Assembly: GCF_000585375.1 (NCBI RefSeq)
Contig: NZ_KK073874.1
Location: 7,909,913-7,973,912 of the forward strand
Direction of reading: 5' to 3'
DNA: 64,000 nt
Source: Cryptosporangium arvum DSM 44712
Lineage (GTDB): Bacteria; Actinomycetota; Actinomycetes; Mycobacteriales; Cryptosporangiaceae
Shown here: in pieces, positions 25,610 to 33,021 of the stretch
How positions within the stretch are numbered: position 1 is the first letter of the stretch
Layout: each line of letters opens with the position of its first letter
Position numbers and translations under genes: made by a program
Notes under the pieces: model-generated
What the model was told of the DNA's origin: nothing
What the model saw: only the letters and a program-made list of their open reading frames with translations
Databases searched by the model: none

Positions 25610-25634
25610 GCGGTCCGGCGTCACGCCGGGCCGC
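25610..25634 (+). terminator. msrA terminator hairpin
   Basis: An 11-bp stem GCGGTCCGGCG/CGCCGGGCCGC with one G-T pair and a three-base loop, followed by TTAGTTT, 19 bases after the msrA stop. A similar hairpin follows two of the downstream msrA 3' copies. Confidence 0.7.
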
Positions 25635-25761
25635 TTAGTTTGCGTGAGTCGTCCGCGTATCCGCTAGCCATTTCTGAGCCCTGTTCACTGGCGCGGTGAT
25701 CCTCGAACGCCCCCTCGCTTCGCCCTCGGCCAACCTGTACATCTCTCTGTATAGTTTGGCT

Positions 25762-26073
25762 ATGGCGCTGCTTCATGATCCGCATCAAGTAAGCGTGACC
25801 GAGGCCGCTCAGCGCGGCGTCGCAGGTCTGGTCGCCGAGGCCGAAGCCGGCGCGGACGTGGTCGTGACGCGACGGCATCAGCCGGTGGCCGTCCTCGTGA
25901 GTTTCCAGCGGCTCGAGCAGATCGACACGGTGCTCTCCGACCTGCACGACCTGGCGCTTGTCCTCGCCCGCTCCGCGACCGACACCGGCCACCGCACATC
26001 GATCGACGACGTGCTCACCGCCTTCGGCCATACCCGTGAATCGCTGGCAGCCTCCGGGGACGACGAGCACTGA
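25762..26073 (+). CDS. Phd/YefM-type antitoxin
   Basis: Antitoxin of 103 residues. The N-terminal half has the Phd/YefM fold: a short strand, then VSVTEAAQRGVAGLVAEAEAGADVVVTRRHQPVAVLVSFQRLEQI. The C-terminal half would bind and block the toxin encoded seven bases downstream. A TATAGT -10 hexamer at 25750-25755 lies six bases before the ATG, so the transcript is probably leaderless and autoregulated by the complex. The local sequence is cassette-like, lying between msrA and its first tail copy. Confidence 0.82.
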   Translation: MALLHDPHQVSVTEAAQRGVAGLVAEAEAGADVVVTRRHQPVAVLVSFQRLEQIDTVLSDLHDLALVLARSATDTGHRTSIDDVLTAFGHTRESLAASGDDEH

Positions 26074-26080
26074 CGACCCG

Positions 26081-26605
26081 ATGGCCGACATCATTTTCAC
26101 CGACGACGCGCTCGATGACCTTCGCCGGATCGGCCCCGACGCCGTCCCGAAGGTGCTCAGAAAGATCCTGCTGCTGGCAGACGACGCGGAAGCCGGCTAC
26201 CCCCTCGGCGGGGACCTGACCGGATTCCGGAAACTGGTCGTCGGTCGGAACACCTGGCGAGTCGTCTACCGCGTCACAGCCGACAAGACGATCGAAATCT
26301 GCGAGATCTGGGCGATCGGCGCCCGCGCCGACGCAGAGGTGTACCGCGAAGCCACGACTCGTCTTCAACGCGCGTCGGAAGCGAAGCCCCACCTCGTCCC
26401 GCTCGTGCAGGTTGTCGACAAGCTGGGCAAGGTCGCCAACGAGCTCATCCTGGAGCAGTCACCATCGCGGGAGCCGGTGCCGGACTGGCTGGCAGCACGT
26501 TTGATCCACACCGTCGGGCTGCCCCGTGAAGAGGTGGCCGCGCTCGACCTCCAACAGGCTGTCGACCTATGGACGGAACACATGTCCCGCCCGCAAGGGT
26601 CCTGA
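26081..26605 (+). CDS. RelE/ParE-superfamily toxin with extra C-terminal domain
   Basis: Toxin of 174 residues. Residues 1-90 match the RelE/ParE fold: DIIFTDDALDDLRRIG, GGDLTGFRKLVVGRNTWRVVYRV and EICEIWAIGARADAEVY. RelE-type members cleave mRNA on the ribosome; ParE-type members poison gyrase, and the subtype is unclear. Most family members stop near 90-100 residues; this one carries about 75 further residues (HLVPLVQVVDKLGKVANELI...EHMSRPQGS) of helical character. It starts seven bases after the antitoxin stop and forms an operon with it. Confidence 0.8.
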   Translation: MADIIFTDDALDDLRRIGPDAVPKVLRKILLLADDAEAGYPLGGDLTGFRKLVVGRNTWRVVYRVTADKTIEICEIWAIGARADAEVYREATTRLQRASEAKPHLVPLVQVVDKLGKVANELILEQSPSREPVPDWLAARLIHTVGLPREEVAALDLQQAVDLWTEHMSRPQGS

Positions 26606-26637
26606 AGAGCATCTGGCGAAATGCACATCGCTGAGAC

Positions 26638-26778
26638 GACTACCACCAGCAGTACCTCTCGGACGCCAAGAACCCGAACGGCTACTGCAACCACGGCCCC
26701 AACGGGCTCAGCTGCCCCATTGGTATCGGGAACGTGCCGGCTCAGACCTCCGTCGAGGTCCCGGGCGCAGCGCACTGA
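26638..26778 (+). pseudogene. msrA 3' end, copy 2
   Basis: An open 46-codon segment homologous to the last 46 codons of msrA, including both C-terminal Cys, with [10 protein letters not shown] and ending VPGAAH. It has no start. The homology begins abruptly at the GAC TAC CAC CAG (DYHQQY) point. The same boundary is seen in copy 5. Confidence 0.85.
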
Positions 26779-26808
26779 CGCGGTGAGGCACTAGCACCGA
26801 GCGCGACA

Positions 26809-26840
26809 CGGGCGGTCTGGCTACCCAGCCGGGCTGCCCG
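26809..26840 (+). terminator. Terminator hairpin after msrA tail copy 2
   Basis: A 13-bp stem containing three G-T pairs (starting CGGGCGGTCTGG) with a six-base loop, 30 bases after the tail's stop. It resembles the hairpin after intact msrA, so the duplicated unit includes the terminator. Confidence 0.5.
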
Positions 26841-26843
26841 TAC

Positions 26844-27260
26844 TCAATCCGGAAGCAACCTGAGGCGCTGACCCTTCGGCAGATGGCGCGGCGCCACCAC
26901 GCTGAAGTCGCGCCGGTCGAGCGCTGCGACCTCGCGAAGGTCCAGGCGCTCGGCAAGCGCGACGACGCAAGCGTCCACCGCTTGTAAGCGGAGGGATGCA
27001 TAGGTGCTGAGAAGCTCCGACATTCGCCGGTAGCCGTAGGGCGAGACCTCCACGACTCGCAACCGTCCTCGGCGATCGCGGCGCAAAGTCAGCCGCCAGC
27101 CCTTGACTCCCCCGCCGTCGCGGATCGGCCAGCTCCGTCACCGCGAGCGACGGGACGACGAGCCTCGTCCAGTTCTCGACGAGGAAGCGAGAGCATCGCT
27201 CGTGGTTGTCGTCGCCTCATTGAGGGCCGCGACCAGCGGCCCCGTATCGCAGAGGATCAC
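26844..27260 (-). pseudogene. Broken VapC-type PIN toxin
   Basis: The N-terminus VILCDTGPLVAALNE (first PIN Asp) begins at a GTG at 27260. A one-base deletion after about codon 15 shifts the frame; the next frame reads ERCSRFLVENWTRLVVPSLAVTELAD. A further disruption leads to an intact C-terminus GRLRVVEVSPYGYRRMSELLSTYASL...VDACVVALAERLDLREVAALDRRDFSVV ending at 26844. The protein would have been about 138 residues. It overlaps its broken antitoxin gene by four bases. Confidence 0.75.
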
Positions 27261-27439
27261 GCCGAGGCCGCTCCGCCAGCCTGCTGCTCCTGCGGATACG
27301 CCAGATACTTGTCGTGGTTCTGCGCAAGATCTGCAGGGCCACGCAGCGAACCCACCAGCCGGGCAAGATGCCGGGGCAAGATTCGCCGCTTCGCGGACTC
27401 CTCGTCGTCCTACTCCCGCGAGTCTGGTTGGTCTGCCAT
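27257..27439 (-). pseudogene. Broken antitoxin gene paired with vapC remnant
   Basis: A 61-codon frame from the ATG at 27439 (MADQPDSRE) is interrupted by an in-frame TAG at codon 10, then continues DDEESAKRRILPRHLARLVGSLRGPADLAQNHDKYLAYPQEQ to a TGA overlapping the vapC GTG. The build and overlap are those of a short antitoxin; a single nonsense mutation inactivates it. Confidence 0.6.
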
Positions 27440-27708
27440 ACGTGGAGTGTAAGCGCCGGTCATCACGTTCCCAGCTGCCGAACTTCGACCTGTGGACAAC
27501 CTGCTCGCTCACGGTGCCGTACTCGTGTACCCGCATCAATCACGCGACGAAGCTAGATGCACGAGCCCGCTACCTCCATGCCGCGGGGAGCGCACCTGAG
27601 CCCTTCGGCATCGGCCCCGACCGACGTCCCTCTAAATTTCGCCGGTGCCGCATAGTCGCAGCCTGTCAACGTATGCCGAGTCGACGCGGCCCGGTCTCTT
27701 ACCCGTCG

Positions 27709-27790
27709 CCCAACGGGGCTCAACTGCCCGATCGGGATCGGGAACGTCCCGGCTCAGACCTCGGTAGAGGTCCCGGGCGCAGCACACTGA
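27709..27790 (+). pseudogene. msrA 3' end, copy 3 (degraded)
   Basis: Matches the last 27 or so codons of msrA (PNGL...[21 protein letters not shown]). One extra G after AACGGG breaks the frame, so it is read in two frames. The 5' part of the tail unit is missing. Confidence 0.8.
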
Positions 27791-27813
27791 CGGTCTAGCA
27801 CTTCACCCAGCGG

Positions 27814-27839
27814 CGGGCGGTCCGGATACGGGCCGCCCG
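27814..27839 (+). terminator. Terminator hairpin after msrA tail copy 3
   Basis: An 11-bp stem CGGGCGGTCCG/CGGGCCGCCCG with one G-T pair and a GATA loop, 23 bases after the tail stop. It is close in sequence to the hairpin after intact msrA. Confidence 0.6.
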
Positions 27840-27890
27840 TTCGCTGTCCACAGGATGTTTCGGCGGCTGGCTTCGCCCGGCACTCCGCGC

Positions 27891-28280
27891 CTAACCTGGT
27901 TCGCACGAGCGCCGAACGAGATGAGCTTCGCCGCCTCGTCGAAGAGATACCCGAAGAAGTCGGCGCGGCGCTCGCCGATCTGCGCCGCCGTTTGCGCCCA
28001 GTTAGCAACCGTCCCTGGCCGCCGGCTTTTTCGGTGCCGGAACGTCGCGCCGACCTGGCGTCACCCGCCGAGTTGACAAAATCCTAGCCGAGGGCTTCGG
28101 CCGCTCGTGATCATCTGCGACACCGGCCCGCTTGTGGCCGCTGCACTCTCCGACGATCCCGACCATCGTTCCTGTACTGAACTCCTCACCGGCATGCGTC
28201 TCGCCGGTCGTCGGCTGCTCGGCCCGCGATAGTCGTCGCCGAGGTCGGATGTCTCCTTGTGCGAGAGTCCGGACCTCGCC
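27891..28280 (+). pseudogene. Relic of a second VapB-VapC pair
   Basis: The first half reads AERDELRRLVEEIPEEVGAALADLRRRLRPVSNRPWPPAF (antitoxin-like). After a frame change, KILAEGFGRS ends at a TGA overlapping a GTG at 28107. From there VIICDTGPLVAAALSDDPDHRSCTELLTGMRLAGRRLLG is a PIN-toxin N-terminus that stops early; IVVAEVGCLLVRESG continues in another frame until the next msrA tail. No intact start remains for the antitoxin. Confidence 0.6.
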
Positions 28281-28375
28281 GTCCAAGATCCCGCACGGGT
28301 ACTGCAACCACGAGTTGGACGGGCTGCCGTGTTCGATCGGCATCGGCGCCATGCCGGCACGCGACCTCGATCGCC
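28281..28375 (+). pseudogene. msrA 3' end, copy 4 (degraded)
   Basis: Reads KIPHGYCNHELDGLPCSIGIGAMPARDLDR, clearly derived from [30 protein letters not shown] with many substitutions. No msrA-like stop remains. It is the most diverged copy and so probably the oldest. Confidence 0.75.
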
Positions 28376-28475
28376 GGCAGGAGGTCCGATCAGCGCGGAC
28401 GGGGCGGCGGCCGTTGCCTGCAGTGAGGTCGCCCAAAAGAGCGACTTTGCGCCGTCGACGGCCAACTGTCGCGGG

Positions 28476-28538
28476 GACCCCGAGCGATGCTTCCGAGTCC
28501 TCATCAGGAACTGGACCAGACTGGTCGTTCCGTCGCTC
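28476..28538 (+). pseudogene. Third PIN-toxin fragment
   Basis: DPERCFRVLIRNWTRLVVPSL matches the HERCSRFLVENWTRLVVPSL segment of the broken toxin at 26844-27260, on the opposite strand. Only about 21 codons can be recognised. The surrounding 28376-28681 holds nothing else I can support. Confidence 0.5.
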
Positions 28539-28681
28539 GGTGAGGATTTCCACAGTAACAAGGGTGTGGGTTGCTGAACGAACTCGGCGGCAATCCGCAT
28601 GACCCGGAGACAACCGGACGAAATAGCGTCCTTTCGCGCGCAACTCAACTGCGGTGATGACGGCGAAAGGTAAGCACAGCG

Positions 28682-30877
28682 GTGGGCAGGAAAAGCCTGA
28701 CAGCACGGGTAGCCCTCTGGAGCGCACGGCATTCATGGACGGCGATCGCACTCTGGATGGCGTTCGTCGCACTCGCGGTCGTGGTGGGGCACACCGTCGG
28801 CACGAATACGCTGCGGGACGACGAGACCGGCGTCGGGGAATCCGGACTCGTCAGCCGGATCGTGGCTTCCGGGAATTTTCCCGAGAAACCTGAGGAGAAC
28901 ATCCTCGTCACCGCCCGAAACGGTCCGCTCAATGCGGAGGTCGCACGCGCGGCGGTCAGCGACCTGACCGAAGGAATGCGGTCGCTTCCGCAGACGGAAT
29001 CGGTCGGCGAGCCCATTGCATCGGCCGATCGACAAGCCGTGCTCGTTCCGGTGGTGATGACCGGAGACACGGAGACCGCTGACCAACGCGTCGATCCGCT
29101 TTTGTCGGTCAGCGCACGGGTGGAGGCAGACCACCCCTCTCTCCGCATCGAGCAGGTCGGTACCGGATCCACGGCGAAGGGACTGACCGAGACACTGGGT
29201 GAGGACTTCGCTCGGGCCGAATTCGTGAGCGTTCCGCTGACACTGTTGATCCTGCTCGCGGTCTTCGGTGCACTCGTCGCGGCCAGCGTGCCGGTTGTCG
29301 TCGCGCTCACCTCGGTCGGCGCAGCGATCGGCCTGTCCTCGCTGGCTTCCCAAGTGCTTCCCGCGACCAGTGTCGTGAGCAGCGTCATCCTTCTGATGGG
29401 GATGGCGGTCGGCGTCGATTACTCGCTCTTCTATCTCTCGCGCCAGCGGGAGGAGCTACGGAACGGCGCATCGCGTCCAGATGCCGTTCGAATCGCTGCC
29501 GAAACGTCGGGGCATACGGTCGTGGTCTCGGGTGTCACTGTGATCGTCGCGATGGCCGGGCTCTACCTCGCCGGTCAGGCGACGTTCACTTCGCTGGCCA
29601 CTGGTTCGATCATCGTGGTGGCCGTCGCGGTGCTCGCTTCACTCACGGTGGTACCTGCCCTACTCGCGACGCTGGGCGGATCGGTCGATCGGCTCCGGGT
29701 ACCGGTGCTTTGGCGACTGTCCGCGCGAGCGGGTGAGCCCCGTATCTGGCCGCGACTGCTTCTACCGTCGCTGCGCCACCCCGCGGTGACGTTGGTCTTG
29801 TCGGTCGGACTACTGCTTCTGCTCGCTGCCCCTGCACTGAGCATGAAACTGAAGCAGCCGGGCGCGGACGATCTGCCGCGGGACATCCCGGCGGTGCAGG
29901 CGTTGGATCACCTGAGCGAAGCGTTTCCGAGCGAGGGCACGACGCACGTGGTGGCCGTTCGTGCGCCCGCCGGCGAGGCGCCGGACGTCCGTGCCGGTCT
30001 GCTGCTTCTGGCAGAGCGAGTCCGGGCCAACGGCTTGTTCGCCCATGATCGTGAGCCCGATCTCGAGGCCTCCGGCGACGATCGTGTGCACGTACTCACA
30101 GTGGGCACGCCGTTCGGCTCACGGAGTGAGCAAGCGGCCACGTCGCTGCGGTTACTGCGCTCCTGGCTACCGGAGGTGCTCGCAGGAACGACGGATGTCG
30201 AACTCGGAGTCGGAGGGAAAGTCGGGCAGAGCCTCGACTTCACCGATCACTTGGAGCAGCGTGCGCCGTGGGTGTTCGGATTTGTACTGACGCTGACTTT
30301 TCTCGCGATGTTCTGGGCTTTTCGCTCGCCCGCGATCGCCCTCACCGCCGTGGTCCTGAACCTGCTGTCGGCCGCCGCGGCATTCGGAGTGCTGGTCGGC
30401 GTGTTCCAGTACTCCTGGGCCGAATCGGCCTTGGACTTTTACTCGTCAGGTGCAGTCGTGTCCTGGCTCCCGCTTTTCCTCTTCGCCGTTCTGTTCGGAC
30501 TGTCGATGGACTACCACGTGTTCGTGGTCGGCCGGATTAGAGAAGCTGCCGCTGCGCAACTGCCGCTCCGAGCCGCGATCGCTCAGGGAATCACCCGATC
30601 CGCGGGAGTCGTCACCAGCGCCGCGGTCGTGATGGTCGGTGTGTTCTCGATTTTCGGAACGCTCAGCCTGATCGAGTTCAAGCAACTCGGCGTCGGACTG
30701 GCCGCCGCGATCCTGATCGACGCCGTCGTGATCCGGGTGCTCGTGCTCCCGGCCGCGATGGCACTGCTCGGACCATGGAATTGGTGGCCAGGACGCCTTT
30801 CCGCCGTTGCGGTGGGTCGCGGACCCGCACTCGGCGACGAGGTTACCCAGACGCTGCCGATTCGGCTTCCGCGCTGA
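28682..30877 (+). CDS. MMPL-family (RND) transporter
   Basis: Membrane transporter of 731 residues, the usual size for actinobacterial MMPL/HAE2 proteins, which export lipids or small molecules using the proton gradient. There are two repeats, each with a large outer loop and about six helices. The conserved Asp-Tyr of helix 4 is in GMAVGVDYSLFYLSR, with the second-half equivalent GLSMDYHVFVVGRIRE. The GTG at 28682 begins MGRKSLTARVALWSARHSW. Codon use is less GC3-biased than neighbouring housekeeping genes, and it lies between msrA tail copies, so it was probably acquired. Confidence 0.87.
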   Translation: MGRKSLTARVALWSARHSWTAIALWMAFVALAVVVGHTVGTNTLRDDETGVGESGLVSRIVASGNFPEKPEENILVTARNGPLNAEVARAAVSDLTEGMRSLPQTESVGEPIASADRQAVLVPVVMTGDTETADQRVDPLLSVSARVEADHPSLRIEQVGTGSTAKGLTETLGEDFARAEFVSVPLTLLILLAVFGALVAASVPVVVALTSVGAAIGLSSLASQVLPATSVVSSVILLMGMAVGVDYSLFYLSRQREELRNGASRPDAVRIAAETSGHTVVVSGVTVIVAMAGLYLAGQATFTSLATGSIIVVAVAVLASLTVVPALLATLGGSVDRLRVPVLWRLSARAGEPRIWPRLLLPSLRHPAVTLVLSVGLLLLLAAPALSMKLKQPGADDLPRDIPAVQALDHLSEAFPSEGTTHVVAVRAPAGEAPDVRAGLLLLAERVRANGLFAHDREPDLEASGDDRVHVLTVGTPFGSRSEQAATSLRLLRSWLPEVLAGTTDVELGVGGKVGQSLDFTDHLEQRAPWVFGFVLTLTFLAMFWAFRSPAIALTAVVLNLLSAAAAFGVLVGVFQYSWAESALDFYSSGAVVSWLPLFLFAVLFGLSMDYHVFVVGRIREAAAAQLPLRAAIAQGITRSAGVVTSAAVVMVGVFSIFGTLSLIEFKQLGVGLAAAILIDAVVIRVLVLPAAMALLGPWNWWPGRLSAVAVGRGPALGDEVTQTLPIRLPR

Positions 30878-30901
30878 CCCACCGAATATGCACGCGGCCG
30901 G

Positions 30902-31045
30902 GACGACTTTCACCAGCAGTACCTCTCGGACGCCAAGAACCCGAACGGCTACTGCAACCACGGCCCGAACGGGCTCTCGTGCCCCATCGGGATCGGCAAC
31001 ATGCCCGCGCAGACCTCCATCGAGGCCCCGGGCGCCGCGCACTGA
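30902..31045 (+). pseudogene. msrA 3' end, copy 5
   Basis: An open 47-codon segment [21 protein letters not shown]...SIEAPGAAH with a normal stop. It starts at the same point as copy 2 and is well preserved, so it is recent. The IS pair begins eight bases after its stop, probably splitting it from its terminator. Confidence 0.85.
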
Positions 31046-31073
31046 CGCGGCTAGGGCCTGTTTGAAAAGCTGG

Positions 31074-31526
31074 TCACCGTAGCCATTCGTTGATCGCGGC
31101 GATGTGCAGCGTCGTGAGAAAGCGGACGGCGAGTTTGTCGTAGCGAGTCGCGACCGCCCGGTAGCGCTTGAGGCGGTTGATCCCGCACTCGACCGCGTGG
31201 CGCTGCTTGTAGGTCTCGGCGTTGAACGTCGGTGGGCGGCCGCCGGCGCTGCCGCGACGTCGGCGGTGGGCCAACCGGTCGGCTGGTTCGGGGATGGTGG
31301 CGCGGATTCCGCGTCGGCGCAGGTAGACGCGGTTGGCGCGGGATCCGTAGGCCTTATCGGCTAGGACCCGCGCCGGCCGTGTCCTGGGCCTGCCGACTCG
31401 ACCGGGGACACCGATCGCGTCGATCACCGGCTGGAACTGCGGCGCGTCTCCGGCCTGCCCGGCGGTGACCAGCAGCGACAGCGGACGCTGTCCGCCCTCG
31501 GCCGCGAGATGGATCTTGGTGCTCAA
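31074..31526 (-). CDS. IS5-family transposase, second frame
   Basis: The C-terminal 150 residues with the second catalytic Asp in VLADKAYGS and the Glu in [20 protein letters not shown]. The TTG at 31526 overlaps the first frame's stop, but frameshifting is the expected route to a full-length product. Both catalytic halves look intact, so the element may be active. Confidence 0.8.
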   Translation of the reverse strand: MSTKIHLAAEGGQRPLSLLVTAGQAGDAPQFQPVIDAIGVPGRVGRPRTRPARVLADKAYGSRANRVYLRRRGIRATIPEPADRLAHRRRRGSAGGRPPTFNAETYKQRHAVECGINRLKRYRAVATRYDKLAVRFLTTLHIAAINEWLR

Positions 31527-31945
31527 CCCGCCGCGTGACCGTCCCAGACCATGGTCGTTGGGCTCTGCGGTGCACCCTCCCGGCGGTTGTTTCTGATCGA
31601 CCCCCTTTTACGGGCGCCCGCGGCGTGCTGGTGAGCCCGGACCACGGTGGAGTCGACGGACACGTCCCAGGTGATCAGCCCCCGGGCCTGGGCGCGGGAC
31701 TGCAGATCGGACACGATGCGCGCCCAGGTCCCGTCCCGCTGCCAGTCCCGGAACAGCGCATACGCGGTCTCCCACGGCCCATACCGTTCGGGCAGGTCCC
31801 GCCACGGCGCCCCGGTCCTCACCCGCCACCGGATCCCATCAATGACCTGCCGCCGCGAACGCGGCGGCCGACCACCCGGCTTAGCCGACGGCAACACCGC
31901 CGACAAGACTTCCCACTCCGCATTCGTCAGATCACCACGAGCCAC
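31523..31945 (-). CDS. IS5-family transposase, first frame
   Basis: The N-terminal 140 residues of the transposase: DUF4096-type start [57 protein letters not shown] and the first catalytic Asp in [17 protein letters not shown]. It ends in TTGA, overlapping the second frame. A frameshift near 31555-31575 would restore the reading [13 protein letters not shown]. Confidence 0.8.
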   Translation of the reverse strand: MARGDLTNAEWEVLSAVLPSAKPGGRPPRSRRQVIDGIRWRVRTGAPWRDLPERYGPWETAYALFRDWQRDGTWARIVSDLQSRAQARGLITWDVSVDSTVVRAHQHAAGARKRGSIRNNRREGAPQSPTTMVWDGHAAG

Positions 31946-31995
31946 GCATCACCCAACGAACGAAGCGCTTTTCAAACACGCCCTAGGGCCTGTCC

Positions 31996-32610
31996 TCAAA
32001 GCCAGAGGGTGAGGGTGGCGAGGTCGATCATGGCTTGGTACGACAGTGCGGTCTTGTCGTAGCGGGTGGCGATCGCGCGGAATTGTTTGAGCCGGTTGAA
32101 GCAGCGCTCGACGACGTTGCGGCGGCGGTAGGCGACCGCGTCGAAGGCTGGAGGTCTGCCGCCGGTTCGGCCGCGGCGTCGGCGGTGGGCCTGTTGATCG
32201 GCGCGTTCGGGGATCGTGGTGGGGATCGGCCGTCGGCGCAGGTAGGCGCGGATCGCGCGGCTGGAGTAGCCCTTGTCGGCAAGGATGCGGGCCGGGCGGG
32301 TCGCGGTGCGGCCCGGACCCGGCCGGGGAAACGACACGCCGGTAATGACGTCTTCGAACACGGTGCAGTCGTTGACGTTCCCGCCGGTCAGCATCACCGT
32401 GAGCGGCCGGCCGTGGCCGTCGCAGGCCAGATGCAGCTTCGTGGAGGGCCCGCCGCGGGAACGGCCGATGGCATGATCACCTGGCTCGGTCTGCCCGCCG
32501 TCCGGCCGGCAGGCCCCCCGCGCCCGGCGCCTGCGCCCGGCGAGCACCGGCCGCATGCTGATGAGCGCGCACGATGCTGGAATCGACCGACACCTCGCGA
32601 TCCAATTCAT
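31996..32610 (-). CDS. IS5-family transposase (copy B), second frame
   Basis: C-terminal part: HAIGRSRGGPSTKLHLACDGHG, the second Asp in ILADKGYSSRAIRAYLRR and the Glu in VERCFNRLKQFRAIATRYDKTALSYQAM. The reading frame is open upstream of 32510, but that part is antisense-like shadow of the first frame. No internal stop disrupts the core. Confidence 0.75.
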   Translation of the reverse strand: MNWIARCRSIPASCALISMRPVLAGRRRRARGACRPDGGQTEPGDHAIGRSRGGPSTKLHLACDGHGRPLTVMLTGGNVNDCTVFEDVITGVSFPRPGPGRTATRPARILADKGYSSRAIRAYLRRRPIPTTIPERADQQAHRRRRGRTGGRPPAFDAVAYRRRNVVERCFNRLKQFRAIATRYDKTALSYQAMIDLATLTLWL

Positions 32611-32878
32611 CGATCGCCTCGGCGATCACTCGCACCTGCCTCACCAGCAGCGTCAACGTGCCGTTACGAGACCACCGCCAGAATCGGTTGTAGACCGTCT
32701 TCCACGGCCCATACCGCTCCGGCAGACCCCGCCACGCAACACCGGTCTTGGCTTTGAACAACATCCCGTTGATCACCCGCCGGTCATCCACCCGCGGCCG
32801 ACCCGCAGCACCCGACCTCGGAAGTAACGCCGCGATCGCCTGCCACTGCTCATCAGTCAACTCATGCCGACGCACCAC
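32477..32878 (-). CDS. IS5-family transposase (copy B), first frame
   Basis: N-terminal part: [60 protein letters not shown] and the first Asp in [21 protein letters not shown], then out-of-frame sequence. The frame has to shift before about 32500 to reach the DDE core. Confidence 0.78.
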   Translation of the reverse strand: MVRRHELTDEQWQAIAALLPRSGAAGRPRVDDRRVINGMLFKAKTGVAWRGLPERYGPWKTVYNRFWRWSRNGTLTLLVRQVRVIAEAIDELDREVSVDSSIVRAHQHAAGARRAQAPGAGGLPAGRRADRAR

Positions 32879-33001
32879 GAACCAGCATCCAACCAGCTAC
32901 GCACCGCGCTCAGCAGCACCCACTCTGAGGACAGGCCCTAGCGGCGGGGACAGGGCTAGCGGCGGGCTGCGAGGTCAGGGGCGGCGAGGTCAGGGCGGGC
33001 G

Positions 33002-33018
33002 GCGGGCGGACCGCCCGC
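33002..33018. terminator. Hairpin between IS copy B and the CPBP gene
   Basis: A perfect 7-bp stem GCGGGCG/CGCCCGC with a GAC loop, followed on the plus strand by GTTTC. It lies immediately past the CPBP stop on the minus strand. It may be the displaced terminator of msrA tail copy 5 or that of the CPBP gene. Confidence 0.4.
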
Positions 33019-33021
33019 GTT

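Larger units (their letters stand above)
31054..31983 (-). mobile_element. IS5-family element (IS427-like), copy A
   Basis: About 930 bp bounded by imperfect 17-bp inverted repeats (GGGCCTGTTTGAAAAGC on the left; the right end reads GGGCGTGTTTGAAAAGC in complement) and flanked by TA on both sides (31052-31053 and 31984-31985). Two overlapping frames encode one DDE transposase through a frameshift, as in the IS427 group. Confidence 0.8.
31986..32938 (-). mobile_element. IS5-family element (IS427-like), copy B
   Basis: About 950 bp with inverted repeats GGGCCTGTCCTCAAAG (left) and GGGCCTGTCCTCAGAG (right end in complement), flanked by TA (31984-31985 and 32939-32940). It abuts copy A and shares the central TA. 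The transposase is related to, but clearly different from, copy A, so this is not a tandem duplication. Confidence 0.8.

Noticed and set aside
25592-31045. Integrase-bearing genomic island or integron at msrA
   Set aside because: No tyrosine or serine recombinase, no attC-like structures and no tRNA gene are present in the interval. Only the repeated msrA ends suggest site preference.
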